In this document: piece after piece, positions 7,239-16,266 of the stretch | Position numbering within the stretch: the first letter of the stretch is position 1 | How the letters are laid out: every line of letters begins with the position of its first letter | Assembly: GCF_025836975.1 (NCBI RefSeq) | Contig: NZ_CP107548.1 | Span: 3,472,001 to 3,536,000 of the forward strand | From: Pollutimonas sp. M17 | GTDB taxonomy: Bacteria > Pseudomonadota > Gammaproteobacteria > Burkholderiales > Burkholderiaceae_B | Direction: 5' to 3' | Length of the DNA: 64,000 bases | Translations under genes and position numbers: made by a program | Notes under the pieces: generated by a model | Database searches by the model: none | What the model was told of the DNA's origin: nothing | The model's input: only the letters and a program-made list of their open reading frames with translations

Positions 7239-9626
7239 CTACCTTTTTTCCGCATTATCGTTCCCTTGCCTTGCTTCGTCCAGCGCGGACTGCTTTCCTG
7301 CAAGGCGCGTCAAGAGGATGGAAATGCGAGCCCCGCCCTCGCGACGGTTTGAAATATCAATCCGGCCGCCATGTTCTTCGATGATTTTTTTAACTATAGC
7401 AAGACCCAGGCCCGTTCCGCTTGCCTTGGTCGTCACGTAGGGCTCGAACACGCGGTTCAGCACCTGCGGAGCGAAGCCGGGACCATTATCGGACACGGAC
7501 AGCCTGACGGCCGGATGCTCCTGGCCGTCTTCGATGCTCGAACGGGTCAGCTTGGTCTGCACATAAATGCGGGCCTCGGCCAGCGGCTGATCCTGCGTGG
7601 CGGCGTCCCGCGCATTGGCCAGCAGATTGTGTATGACTTGCCTGAGTTGTGTCGGATCGCCTTCGATGACGGGCAGTTCCGGATCGAAGTCGACATCGAT
7701 CCGCAGGCTGCGGCCGTCGTCGCGCACCGCGCCGCCGACGGGGTCCCAGCCGTACAGGGCCAGCACGTCGGCGATCAGGGCATTGATGTCGATGTGCTGC
7801 ATCTGGGCCGGCGGCGTGCGGGCATACTCCCGAAAATCGTCGACCATCTTCTTCAGCGAAGCAACCTGATTGACGATGGTGTTGGTGGACCGCAGCAGCA
7901 TGGCGGCATCGGCCTCGCTCAGGCGGTCGGCCAGCTTCATGGCCAGGCGCTCGGCCGAAAGCTGTATGGGCGTCAGCGGATTCTTGATCTCGTGCGCCAG
8001 CCGGCGCGCCACCTCGCCCCAGGCCACGGTGCGGTTGGCGGAAATGACTTCGCTGATATCGTCGAACACGACCAGGTAGCCATTGCCCCGCCCGTCGACG
8101 CTGAGATGAGTGCCGCGCGCCAGCAGCGTTACGACGTGTTTCTTCTTTTCGTTGTCGCTGGCCGCCTCTAGCTCCAGCTCGAACTGCTGCTGCCAGTACA
8201 GGCGCTCGGAGCCCACGGCCGTATGCGCCGCGAAGGCCTGGCGTATCAGTTGCGACAGCGGAAAAGCGCCGTCGGCGGTTTCCAGCGGACGGCCCTTGAC
8301 CGAGCGCAGGTCGACGCGCAAGATGCTTTGCGCCCCCTGGTTGAACATGGTGACGCGGAACATCTCGTCGAAGACCAGCACCCCGGACGACAGGTTGCTA
8401 AGGACCGATTCCAGATAGACGTTGGAGCGCTCGAGCTGCTGCCGGTTGTTCTCGACCATGTGCCTGGCCTCGTCCAGCTGGCGGGTCATCGCGTTGAAGG
8501 ATCGGGTCAACTGGCCGACCTCGTCGCGCTCGGGCGGCTCGGGCAAAGGCCGGTAATCGCCCACGCCCACCGCCTGCGTGCCCGCGGCCAGCGTCAGCAG
8601 CGGCCGGACCAGGCGCCGCGACACCGCCAGGGCCACCACCACCGCCGCGAACACCGCCAGGATCAGCGCCAGCGTCAAGGTAATGCCGTAGAGCTTGCGC
8701 AGGCCCAGCCGGGAAAGGGCCAGTTCCTGGTAGTCGCGAAAGCCCTGCTGCACCTGATTGGCATTGCGCGCGATCTGCTCCGGCACCGGTTCGATCACTT
8801 GCAGCCAGCGCGTATCGGGCGACACGCCCAGCGCCGATGAAAGACGGTCCAGCGTATTGATGGGCACCACCACACGCAAGTGCAAGCCGGTGCCGGCCGC
8901 CGCGTCCGCATCGCGGTCGCGTTGGGCTTCGTCGGCTTCGGCGGCGGAATAGCCGCGCGATACCCGCAGCTGATTGATCACACTGACGGGCGGCATGTCG
9001 GGCAGCAATTTTCCGTAGGCCGACGACGAGAACGCCACCAGCCTGGCGTTGCCGGTGAAAACCATGGCCTCGGTCACTCCACTGGTTTCGCGCAAGCGGG
9101 TGATGATCAGCGCCATGTCCGCGTCGGTGGCGTTGGCCAGCTTGCCCGCCATCTCCTTGGCGCGCGCATTCAGGTCGCCCAGTTGCGAATCCAGGGCGGC
9201 CCGCCCCAGGTTCAGCCCCGCCTCCAGCGCGCTGTCCACCCGCACGTTGAACCAGGATTCGATGGACCGCGACATGAATTGCACGGAAAGCACATAGATC
9301 AGGGCGCCGGGCAAGACGCCGATAAGGGCGAAATACAGGGCGAAGCGGGCCGTCAGGCGCGCGCCGAACTGCCGCCGGCGGATCTGGCGCATGAGGCGTG
9401 CCGCCAGCACGACCACCCATGAAATCAGGGCGACGGCAAGAATGCCGTTCAGGATCAGCAGCGTATCGTATTGCTGCGCATAGCGCGACGCATTGCCCGT
9501 CGACCACACCAGCAGGGCGAGCAGCGCCAGGGCGCTGCCGGCGGCGACAACCAGCGCCGCCCGCAGACCCCAGCGGACTAAGGCCGGGGCTCGTCGACGG
9601 AGATCGAGAAAGTGAAATTTTTCCAT
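7239..9626 (-). CDS. ntrY: NtrY-like membrane sensor histidine kinase
   Basis: Inner-membrane histidine kinase of the NtrY family, tied in other bacteria to nitrogen or redox sensing. In the 795-residue protein there are transmembrane segments near 20-42, 53-76 and 95-116, an extracytoplasmic region to about 310 and a further membrane helix (312-335). HAMP (about 335-390), PAS (400-520), HisKA with phospho-acceptor His545 (RLAHEIKNPLTP) and a HATPase domain follow (N box HNLLANARDA, G boxes DNGPGFAP and GTGLGLAI). The start overlaps the end of the DUF4390 gene by 49 bp, and no later ATG/GTG/TTG precedes the first membrane helix. A recognisable ribosome site is weak, so coupled translation is likely. 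Confidence 0.93.
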   Translation of the reverse strand: MEKFHFLDLRRRAPALVRWGLRAALVVAAGSALALLALLVWSTGNASRYAQQYDTLLILNGILAVALISWVVVLAARLMRQIRRRQFGARLTARFALYFALIGVLPGALIYVLSVQFMSRSIESWFNVRVDSALEAGLNLGRAALDSQLGDLNARAKEMAGKLANATDADMALIITRLRETSGVTEAMVFTGNARLVAFSSSAYGKLLPDMPPVSVINQLRVSRGYSAAEADEAQRDRDADAAAGTGLHLRVVVPINTLDRLSSALGVSPDTRWLQVIEPVPEQIARNANQVQQGFRDYQELALSRLGLRKLYGITLTLALILAVFAAVVVALAVSRRLVRPLLTLAAGTQAVGVGDYRPLPEPPERDEVGQLTRSFNAMTRQLDEARHMVENNRQQLERSNVYLESVLSNLSSGVLVFDEMFRVTMFNQGAQSILRVDLRSVKGRPLETADGAFPLSQLIRQAFAAHTAVGSERLYWQQQFELELEAASDNEKKKHVVTLLARGTHLSVDGRGNGYLVVFDDISEVISANRTVAWGEVARRLAHEIKNPLTPIQLSAERLAMKLADRLSEADAAMLLRSTNTIVNQVASLKKMVDDFREYARTPPAQMQHIDINALIADVLALYGWDPVGGAVRDDGRSLRIDVDFDPELPVIEGDPTQLRQVIHNLLANARDAATQDQPLAEARIYVQTKLTRSSIEDGQEHPAVRLSVSDNGPGFAPQVLNRVFEPYVTTKASGTGLGLAIVKKIIEEHGGRIDISNRREGGARISILLTRLAGKQSALDEARQGNDNAEKR

Positions 9627-10153
9627 GGGGTAGCCAGGGACCAGGCACTGCTGTTGAAAGCGTCGACCTGGAAAGGCCGGGCCAGGAGAGAGGTATCCAG
9701 CCGCACGCGAATGCGGCCCTGGTACAGTTCATCGTGCTCAAGATCGCGGACATCGGCAACCGCCCAGCCGCGTATGTTCCGGACCAGCGACAAAGCATCG
9801 TCCAGCGAAGATTCGGGCAAAGAGAGCTCACCCGTGCCGACCCGCCATTGCCGCGTCAGCGCGTTATAGACGATGCGCCAGGTCTGCTGCTCGTTCACGA
9901 CCACCTTGTCGAACCACCACCATCGCTTGGAGACGATCTCCAGATCGGCGGTGAAATAAAGGGGGACCCCCTTCTGGGCCGCATTGCGCAGGTCGCCCGT
10001 GACGGCAAGTTCGACGTCGGCATCGATGTACAGCTTTCCCTCGCGCACCAGCGGTTCCACCTTGACGATGCGCTCGCCCTCGACCGCGGCGATCTGGGCG
10101 TGCGCGGCCAGGGAGAAACACAAGAACAGGGACAGCAGGACTCGAAGCATCAA
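9578..10153 (-). CDS. DUF4390 domain secreted/periplasmic protein
   Basis: Protein of unknown function; the DUF4390 family is found between rsmB and ntrY in many Betaproteobacteria. The 191-residue product starts with a signal peptide (MMLRVLLSLFLCFSLAAHAQ, cleavage after AHA) and continues as a beta-rich domain with the conserved patch SKRWWWFDKVVVNEQQTWRIVYNALTR (about 74-100) and a terminal FTFSIS. It is likely periplasmic. Position directly upstream of and overlapping the kinase suggests it could modulate the NtrY sensor domain, but that is inference from context only. It starts 51 bp after the rsmB stop. Confidence 0.85.
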   Translation of the reverse strand: MMLRVLLSLFLCFSLAAHAQIAAVEGERIVKVEPLVREGKLYIDADVELAVTGDLRNAAQKGVPLYFTADLEIVSKRWWWFDKVVVNEQQTWRIVYNALTRQWRVGTGELSLPESSLDDALSLVRNIRGWAVADVRDLEHDELYQGRIRVRLDTSLLARPFQVDAFNSSAWSLATPWKNFTFSISVDEPRP

Positions 10154-10204
10154 CGCTCACCAATACATTAAGCAAAGCGGGGCCAAGGCGCCATTTTTGA
10201 CGAC

Positions 10205-11596
10205 TCAGGCCGTCTTGGCAAACAGCGCGTAGAAAAACCCATCGTGCGACAACAGGGGATCGTCCGCCATCGGCAGCAATTGCCCTGGCGCCGCAAGCCT
10301 TACCGCATCCTTGTGTCGCTGCGGAAACTGCGCCGCCTGCCGTTCTCCTTCCTGTGGAAAGATCGAGCAGGTAGCATAAAGCAAATGGCCTCCCGGCCTG
10401 ACCGTCTGCCACAGCGCATCGACGATCTTCCGCTGCAGCGCCGCCGTCTTGCCCACGTCGGTCTCGCGGCGCAGCCAGCGAATGTCGGGGTGGCGGCGAA
10501 CCACGCCCGAAGCCGTGCAGGGCACGTCCGCCAGCACGGCATCGAACGGCCGGCCGTCCCACCAGGACGCCGGATCGGCCGCATCGGCGCAGCGCAGGGA
10601 CACGTGGGGGCCTGCCAGCCGCAGTCTTTCGAGATTCTGGCCGATGCGCGCGAGGCGCGAAGGATCGGAATCGAGCGCCAGCAGGTCAACCCGGGCCCGC
10701 TCAAGAATGTGCGCCGTCTTTCCGCCCGGCGCGGCGCAGGCATCCAGAACGCGCATGCCGTCCTGCAGAGGCAGCAGCGCGCCCGCCTGCTGCGCAGCCA
10801 GATCCTGCACCGACCACCAGCCCTCGTCGAACCCCGGCACGGTCTGCACGGGGCGGGCCGCGGCCAGAACCAGGGCGGCCCCCCCGGCCCGGACCGCGGG
10901 TATGCCGGCCGCGTCCAGCGCGCCCTGGACCGCATCCACGGAAACGCGGCGGGTGTTGACGCGCAACACCATGGGCCCGGGCAAGTCGGCCGCCTGGAGC
11001 AGGGCCTGCCATTGATCCGGATAGGCCCGGCGCAACTGTGCCACCCACCAGTCGGGGTGGTTGAACACGGCTTCGTTGTTTTCCCGCGCCTGCGCTAAAA
11101 TAGCGCCTCTTTCACGTATGAAGCGGCGCAGGCTGCCGTTCAGCAAGGCTTTGTAAGCCCGCATTTTTTTCTGGCCATCCACAGCGGTCACGGCTTGGTC
11201 CACCACCGTATGCGCGGCATACACAGGCAAGTGGCGCAAGGCGGTGGAATCGGCCGGCGCATCGCCGGCATGTTCCAGGGCCGTATCCAGCAGGGCCAGC
11301 GACACCAGCAGCACCGCATCGAACAAGGGATTGGGCGGGGTGCGCTGCACCAGTATCCGCTTTATGCCGCGCGCCAATCCCAGTTTGCGCATGGCATGAA
11401 AGGATACGGCCTGGGCCGAAGCCCTGAGCGCGGCCGGTGTTTCGGCCAGGCTGTCCGAAAGCGAGCGCCCAGCCAGCACCGCCCGCACATTCCGTGCACT
11501 GGCCAAAATGGTATCGGACAAAGGGGCTTGCTTGATGGAAATATCGGGCACGAATGCAAAACCTGCGTGAGTTCGCTTTGATCCGGACTTTATCAT
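10205..11596 (-). CDS. rsmB: 16S rRNA m5C967 methyltransferase RsmB
   Basis: Cytoplasmic enzyme that methylates C5 of cytosine 967 of 16S rRNA with SAM. The N-terminal third is the NusB-like RNA-binding domain. The Rossmann methyltransferase domain has motif I VLDACAAPGGKTAHIL, the DVPCTASGVVRRHPDIRW motif with the release cysteine, and the catalytic cysteine in LLYATCSIFPQEGE. A 463-residue product from ATG at 11596 is given. A GTG at 11551 (VPDISIKQAP) with AGG about 11 nt upstream is an alternative start. It is divergent from rimO (67-70 bp apart) and heads the rsmB-DUF4390-ntrY-ntrX operon. Confidence 0.94.
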   Translation of the reverse strand: MIKSGSKRTHAGFAFVPDISIKQAPLSDTILASARNVRAVLAGRSLSDSLAETPAALRASAQAVSFHAMRKLGLARGIKRILVQRTPPNPLFDAVLLVSLALLDTALEHAGDAPADSTALRHLPVYAAHTVVDQAVTAVDGQKKMRAYKALLNGSLRRFIRERGAILAQARENNEAVFNHPDWWVAQLRRAYPDQWQALLQAADLPGPMVLRVNTRRVSVDAVQGALDAAGIPAVRAGGAALVLAAARPVQTVPGFDEGWWSVQDLAAQQAGALLPLQDGMRVLDACAAPGGKTAHILERARVDLLALDSDPSRLARIGQNLERLRLAGPHVSLRCADAADPASWWDGRPFDAVLADVPCTASGVVRRHPDIRWLRRETDVGKTAALQRKIVDALWQTVRPGGHLLYATCSIFPQEGERQAAQFPQRHKDAVRLAAPGQLLPMADDPLLSHDGFFYALFAKTA

Positions 11597-11666
11597 CAAT
11601 TCGAACCCGAAGCCTGCCGTTAAAATTATGTTTCTTTATCGAGCCATGGGCTCAACGAGGTAATTC

Positions 11667-12983
11667 ATGAGTTCCCCAAAAGTCGGCTTCGTCAGCCTTG
11701 GCTGTCCCAAAGCGCTGGTTGACTCCGAGCGCATACTGACCCAGCTGCGCACCGAAGGCTATGCCATTACGCCGGACTACGACAATGCCGACGTGGTGGT
11801 GGTCAACACCTGTGGCTTCATCGACAGCGCCAAGGCCGAATCGCTGGACGCCATCGGCGAGGCCATCGCTGAGAACGGCAAGGTCATCGTCACCGGTTGC
11901 ATGGGTGTCGAGGAATCCCTGATCCGCGACGTTCATCCCGCCGTGCTGGCGGTGACCGGTCCGCAGCAATACGAACAGGTCGTCAGGGCGGTGCACGAGG
12001 CGGCCCCGCCCAATCTGAAGCACGATCCCTATACCGACCTGGTGCCCCCGCAAGGCATCAAGCTGACGCCCCGGCACTATGCCTATCTGAAAATATCCGA
12101 AGGCTGCAACCACCGTTGCAGCTTCTGTATCATCCCGTCCATGCGCGGCGACCTGGTCAGCCGGCCCATCGGCGACGTCATGGGCGAGGCCGAGCGCCTG
12201 GTCAAGGCGGGCGTCAAGGAATTGCTGGTGATCTCGCAGGACACCAGCGCCTATGGCGTCGACGTCAAGTTCCGCAGCGGGTTCTGGAACGGCCGCCCCA
12301 TCAAGACGCACATGACGCAGCTCAGCGAGGCCCTGGCCGGCTTCGGCGTCTGGACGCGCCTGCATTACGTCTACCCTTATCCGCACGTGGATGAAGTGAT
12401 ACCGCTGATGGCCGAAGGCAAGATACTGCCTTATCTGGACATCCCCTTCCAGCACGCCAGCCCCAGGATCCTGAAGGCCATGAAGCGACCCGCCTTCGAA
12501 GACCGCACCCTGGCCCGCATCAAGCGCTGGCGCGAAATCTGTCCCGATCTGACCTTGCGTTCGACCTTCATCGTCGGCTTCCCCGGCGAAACCGAGGAAG
12601 ACTTCCAATACCTGCTGGACTGGATGACCGAGGCACAACTGGACCGCGTCGGCTGCTTCCAGTATTCGCCGGTGGAAGGCGCCCGCGCCAACGAACTGGC
12701 CGACCCGGTTCCCGACGAGATCAAGCAGGACCGGTGGGATCGCTTCATGGCGCATCAACAGGCCATCTCCAGCGCCCGACTTGCCCGGAAGATAGGCCGC
12801 GAAATCGATGTGCTGATCGATGAGATCGACGAGGACGGAGCCATCGGGCGCTCCAGCGCCGACGCGCCCGAGATCGACGGCAGCGTGTTCGTCAGCAGCG
12901 ACAAGACGCTCAAGCCGGGCGACATGGTGCGCGTGCGCGTCACGGACTCGGACGAGTATGACTTGTATGCGGATGCGCTGTAA
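11667..12983 (+). CDS. rimO: Ribosomal protein uS12 methylthiotransferase RimO
   Basis: Radical-SAM enzyme that adds a methylthio group to the conserved Asp of ribosomal protein S12. In the 438-residue protein the UPF0004 domain carries three cluster-binding cysteines (C13, C49, C78), the radical SAM domain carries CxxxCxxC (C147, C151, C154, in [14 protein letters not shown]) and a C-terminal TRAM domain follows (about 370-438). The start follows a GAGG ribosome site. It is divergent from rsmB, and its 3' end faces the GntR gene with 21 bp between and no clear terminator. Confidence 0.96.
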   Translation: MSSPKVGFVSLGCPKALVDSERILTQLRTEGYAITPDYDNADVVVVNTCGFIDSAKAESLDAIGEAIAENGKVIVTGCMGVEESLIRDVHPAVLAVTGPQQYEQVVRAVHEAAPPNLKHDPYTDLVPPQGIKLTPRHYAYLKISEGCNHRCSFCIIPSMRGDLVSRPIGDVMGEAERLVKAGVKELLVISQDTSAYGVDVKFRSGFWNGRPIKTHMTQLSEALAGFGVWTRLHYVYPYPHVDEVIPLMAEGKILPYLDIPFQHASPRILKAMKRPAFEDRTLARIKRWREICPDLTLRSTFIVGFPGETEEDFQYLLDWMTEAQLDRVGCFQYSPVEGARANELADPVPDEIKQDRWDRFMAHQQAISSARLARKIGREIDVLIDEIDEDGAIGRSSADAPEIDGSVFVSSDKTLKPGDMVRVRVTDSDEYDLYADAL

Positions 12984-13004
12984 GCCGCTTGGAGCCCGGG
13001 ACGA

Positions 13005-13736
13005 TTAAAGCGCTTCCAGCAAAAGGTTGCGCGTAAACGCCTCGGCGATGTCGCTGACCCGGGTGCTGCATTTTTTTGTCAGCGTCACATTCCCCGAGGC
13101 GATCGCCCGCGACAGCTCGGCATGCGCGCTGCCCACTTCGTCCAGGTTGTTGAAACGCCTGTGATGGATGAAGTAAAAGCGCTGCGAGAACGTATGCAAG
13201 GGCCTGAGCGCGCGGGCCGCGTACGGATTGCGCGCAAACTGCGCCACGACCCGCTTGATCTCGAAGTGGAATTGCAGGTAGCCGAATACGTCGCCCTCAT
13301 GCCCGGCCGCCTCGATGGACGCCGCCATATCCCGCAAATACTGCCTTTCGCCCTCGAGGGCGCTGCGGGCGGCGCGGATGGATACGATTTCCTCGAGCGC
13401 ACGGCGCGTTTCAACCACGCATAGCTGGTCCTGTATGGACGTCGTGGAAATCATGACGCCCGCCCGCTTGAGCACCGTAACCAATTGATCGGACGCCATG
13501 CGCTGCAAGGCCTCGCGCACGGGCGTGCGGCCTATGCCCACGAGCTCCGCCAGATCGCTCTCCTTCCAGATCGATCCCGGGGCCAGCTCAAGAGTGACAA
13601 ACCGCCTTTCGAGTTCTCGATGCGCGATGTCTACCAAAGATTCTTTTTTTGTTTCTTTATCTTTAGCCATTTGATAAAAATCGCGACTGTCCGCGCTTGA
13701 CATGGTCATAAAGGAGAACATGCGGAATCTTAACAT
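13005..13736 (-). CDS. GntR family transcriptional regulator (FCD/FadR-type)
   Basis: One-component regulator: an N-terminal winged helix (about 35-100, with LVGIGRTPVREALQRMASDQLV as the recognition region) and an alpha-helical FCD effector domain (about 105-243). Histidines and acidic residues are in the places where FCD proteins bind a metal and a carboxylate (FHFEIKR, HAELSRAI). The longest product is 243 residues; in-frame Met codons at residues 10, 12 and 23 are alternatives and none has a good ribosome site. It is divergent from the enolase-like operon, so local control of that operon and of itself is likely. The effector is unknown, probably a small acid or phospho-acid. Confidence 0.85.
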   Translation of the reverse strand: MLRFRMFSFMTMSSADSRDFYQMAKDKETKKESLVDIAHRELERRFVTLELAPGSIWKESDLAELVGIGRTPVREALQRMASDQLVTVLKRAGVMISTTSIQDQLCVVETRRALEEIVSIRAARSALEGERQYLRDMAASIEAAGHEGDVFGYLQFHFEIKRVVAQFARNPYAARALRPLHTFSQRFYFIHHRRFNNLDEVGSAHAELSRAIASGNVTLTKKCSTRVSDIAEAFTRNLLLEAL

Positions 13737-13825
13737 TTTAGCCGCCGGGCATCAGGTAGCGCATCGGCTTGGCCGGCCCCGGGGCGCGCAATGCCGGCTG
13801 CTTCGCTGATAATTCGCCAGTAAAT

Positions 13826-13839
13826 TGCACACGTGTACA
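13826..13839. promoter_or_regulatory. Candidate operator between the GntR gene and the enolase-like operon
   Basis: TGCACACGTGTACA is a 14-bp palindrome with one mismatched pair around a perfect ACACGTGT core. It lies 73 bp before the enolase-like start and 90 bp from the GntR start. Position and symmetry suit the GntR or the downstream LacI regulator; which one binds is not known. Confidence 0.4.
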
Positions 13840-13911
13840 TTTCGTGCTGTAATCCCAGCGGAATGCATTCCTTTTTTCACTCCCATCGCTTACCTGAAGG
13901 ATGAGCCCGCA

Positions 13912-15204
13912 ATGCACACAGCTATAAAAACGGTCGAAGCACGCCAGATCCTGGATTCGCGAGGCCGTCCCACGATCGAAGTGGATATCTCACTGGATGA
14001 CGGCAGCCTTGGCCGGGCGGCCGTGCCGTCCGGCGCGTCCACCGGCACGCATGAAGCCCATGAGCTTCGGGACGGCGATCCGCAACGCTATTGGGGCCTA
14101 GGGGTGCTCAAGGCGGCGGCGCATGTCAACACCGATATCGCCAGGAGCATCAAGGGCTTCGATGCCATGGACCAATGCGGGCTGGACAAGCGCTTGTGCG
14201 AACTGGACGGCACGGAGCAGCTGAAGCGGCTGGGGGCCAATGGCATACTGGGCGTTTCCATCGCCGCCTGCCGCGCCGCCGCCGCGTCACGGGGGATTCC
14301 GCTGGCCGCGCACATTGCCGAGCTGGCCGGAAACCCACGCCAGCAGATGCCACTGCCCATGGTCAACATCCTGAGCGGCGGACTGCATGCCGGGCGCGGC
14401 ATGGACGTGCAGGATTTCCTGGCGATTCCGGCGCGCGCGGATTCCATCGACGAAGCGATCCACACCATTTCGCTGGTGCGCAGCGCAGCGGCCAAGGTAT
14501 GCCAGTCGCGCGGGCTGCCGACCTTGCTGGCGGACGAAGGAGGCTTGAGCCCGGGCTGCGCCAGCGGCATGGAGGCCTTGCAGCTGATGTGCCAGTCCAT
14601 CGAGGCGGCCGGGCTCAGGCCGGGGGAAGACGTTCTGATCGCCATCGATGTCGCAGCCACCTCGCTGAAGGACGCGGACGGCAACTATCGCCTGGCGCGC
14701 GAAGGCAAAACCCTGACGTCCAGCGAGATGGTCGCCATGATGCGCGAATGGGTGGACAACTACCCCGTCGTCTCGATCGAGGACGGCCTGGACGAAGAAG
14801 ACTGGACGGGTTGGGCCGAACTGACCCGGCAATTGGGCGAGCGCATCCAGCTGGTCGGTGACGATCTGTTCACCACCAATCTGAAACGGCTTCAAACAGG
14901 GATGGACGGCAAGGCGGCCAATGGCGTGCTGGTCAAGGTCAATCAGAACGGCACCTTGTCCGGAACGCTGGATGTCGTCGCGCATGCCAGGGCCCATCGC
15001 TACTCCACCATCATCTCGGCCCGTTCCGGAGAGACCGAGGACGCCTTCATCGCGGACCTGGCCGTCGGCACCGCGGCCGGCCAGATCAAGATCGGCTCCC
15101 TGCGCACCTCCAGCACGGTGGGTAAGTACAATCAATTGCTGCGCATCGAGGCGGCCGGCAACGCTCCCTATGCCGGCACACAGGCGCTGGGCATCCGGAA
15201 ATGA
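13912..15204 (+). CDS. Divergent enolase-superfamily paralogue (enolase-like)
   Basis: 430-residue full-length enolase homologue. Conserved with classical enolase: SGASTG loop (40-45), His159, Glu209 (ADEGG), metal ligands Asp246, Glu290 and Asp317, catalytic base Lys342 (LVKVNQ), and Lys393 (GQIKIGS). Changed: the glutamate of the DIQEF motif is Asp168 (DVQDF), the histidine of the SHRSGETED motif is Ala370 (SARSGETED), and NGGEHA is SGGLHA. Two active-site positions therefore differ, so plain 2-phosphoglycerate dehydration may be weak or replaced by a related phospho-acid reaction. Met at 13912 is chosen over an upstream Met at 13825 because GAAGG precedes it and enolase homology begins there. 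It overlaps the kinase gene by 4 bp (ATGA). Confidence 0.88.
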   Translation: MHTAIKTVEARQILDSRGRPTIEVDISLDDGSLGRAAVPSGASTGTHEAHELRDGDPQRYWGLGVLKAAAHVNTDIARSIKGFDAMDQCGLDKRLCELDGTEQLKRLGANGILGVSIAACRAAAASRGIPLAAHIAELAGNPRQQMPLPMVNILSGGLHAGRGMDVQDFLAIPARADSIDEAIHTISLVRSAAAKVCQSRGLPTLLADEGGLSPGCASGMEALQLMCQSIEAAGLRPGEDVLIAIDVAATSLKDADGNYRLAREGKTLTSSEMVAMMREWVDNYPVVSIEDGLDEEDWTGWAELTRQLGERIQLVGDDLFTTNLKRLQTGMDGKAANGVLVKVNQNGTLSGTLDVVAHARAHRYSTIISARSGETEDAFIADLAVGTAAGQIKIGSLRTSSTVGKYNQLLRIEAAGNAPYAGTQALGIRK

Positions 15205-16238
15205 GCACCGCAACGAAGCCGCAGCCAGACCTCCGCCTGCCAGAGTTCCTGCATACGCACGGACTCGCTTCGCAAGACGCCGAAATGCAATGGGCACCAT
15301 TGACGGGAGGCGTGTCATCCGACATCTGGCGGGTCGATGTCGACGGCCGGACGCTCTGCGTCAAATGCGCCTTGCCGAAGTTGAAGGTGGCCCGCGACTG
15401 GCACGCGCCGACATCCCGCAATGCCTACGAATGGGCCTGGATCAATTTTGCCTTCGAACATGCGCCCAAGGCCGTTCCACAGCCGCTGGCGCACGACGCG
15501 GAGCTCGGGGCTTTCGCGATGGAGTTCCTGGACGGCGATACCCATCCGGTATGGAAAAGCCAGCTTCTGGCCGGCGTGGCCGATGCCGGCACGGCACGGC
15601 GGGTGGCTGAGCTTCTGGGCCTGCTGCATGCCGCCTCGACACGATCCCCTTCCCTTCCCCAACGGTTCAGGACCGACGACATTTTTTATTCGATACGCCT
15701 GGAGCCTTACCTGGTCGCCACCGCCGAGGCCCACCCTGATCTGTCTTCCGAATTGCGGCGCCTTGCCGAAAGCACGCTGCGCACGCACAAGGCGCTGGTG
15801 CACGGCGACGTGAGCCCAAAGAATATCCTTGTGGGGCCGGCCTCGCCCGTGTTCCTGGATGCCGAATGCGCCTGGTTCGGCGACCCGGCTTTCGACGTCG
15901 CCTTTTGCCTGAACCATTTCCTGCTCAAGTGCTTGCCGCAACGCGCCCATGCCGCCGGCTTCCTGCGCTGTTTCGACGCATTCGTCGACGCCTACTTCGC
16001 CCACGTGAGCTGGGAGGAACCGCGCGAGCTGGAACGCAGGGCTGCGCAACTGCTGCCCGCCCTGTTCCTGGCGCGCATAGACGGAAAATCACCTGTGGAA
16101 TACGTGACGCGGGAAGAGGACAAGGAGTTGGTCCGCAAAACGGCACGGCCCTTGATTGCAAGGCAAGCGAGCCGCTTGAGCGAAATCGCCGGGGCCTGGG
16201 GTGCGATCCTGGCGCAGGCTCCCGGGCCGAGAACATGA
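15201..16238 (+). CDS. APH-fold phosphotransferase (small-molecule kinase)
   Basis: Kinase of the aminoglycoside phosphotransferase/choline kinase fold, 345 residues. Visible elements are the glycine-rich loop LTGGVSSDIW (34-43), the ATP-site lysine 55 (CVKCAL), the Brenner motif HGDVSPKN with catalytic Asp203 and Asn208, and the metal-binding DAE (220-222) followed by GDPAFDVA. The start overlaps the enolase-like stop (ATGA), implying strict coupling with that enzyme. By context it probably phosphorylates a hydroxy-acid that the enolase-like protein then uses; glycerate or a homologue is one guess. It is unlikely to be an antibiotic-resistance enzyme given its operon. Substrate not determinable from sequence. 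Confidence 0.82.
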   Translation: MSTATKPQPDLRLPEFLHTHGLASQDAEMQWAPLTGGVSSDIWRVDVDGRTLCVKCALPKLKVARDWHAPTSRNAYEWAWINFAFEHAPKAVPQPLAHDAELGAFAMEFLDGDTHPVWKSQLLAGVADAGTARRVAELLGLLHAASTRSPSLPQRFRTDDIFYSIRLEPYLVATAEAHPDLSSELRRLAESTLRTHKALVHGDVSPKNILVGPASPVFLDAECAWFGDPAFDVAFCLNHFLLKCLPQRAHAAGFLRCFDAFVDAYFAHVSWEEPRELERRAAQLLPALFLARIDGKSPVEYVTREEDKELVRKTARPLIARQASRLSEIAGAWGAILAQAPGPRT

Positions 16239-16266
16239 AGCCGCCCGCACGGCCCAGGGTCGACGC

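Noticed and set aside
15201-16238. Aminoglycoside resistance gene
   Set aside because: The APH fold is shared by many metabolic kinases; coupling to an enolase-like gene points to metabolism, and no resistance-specific context is present.
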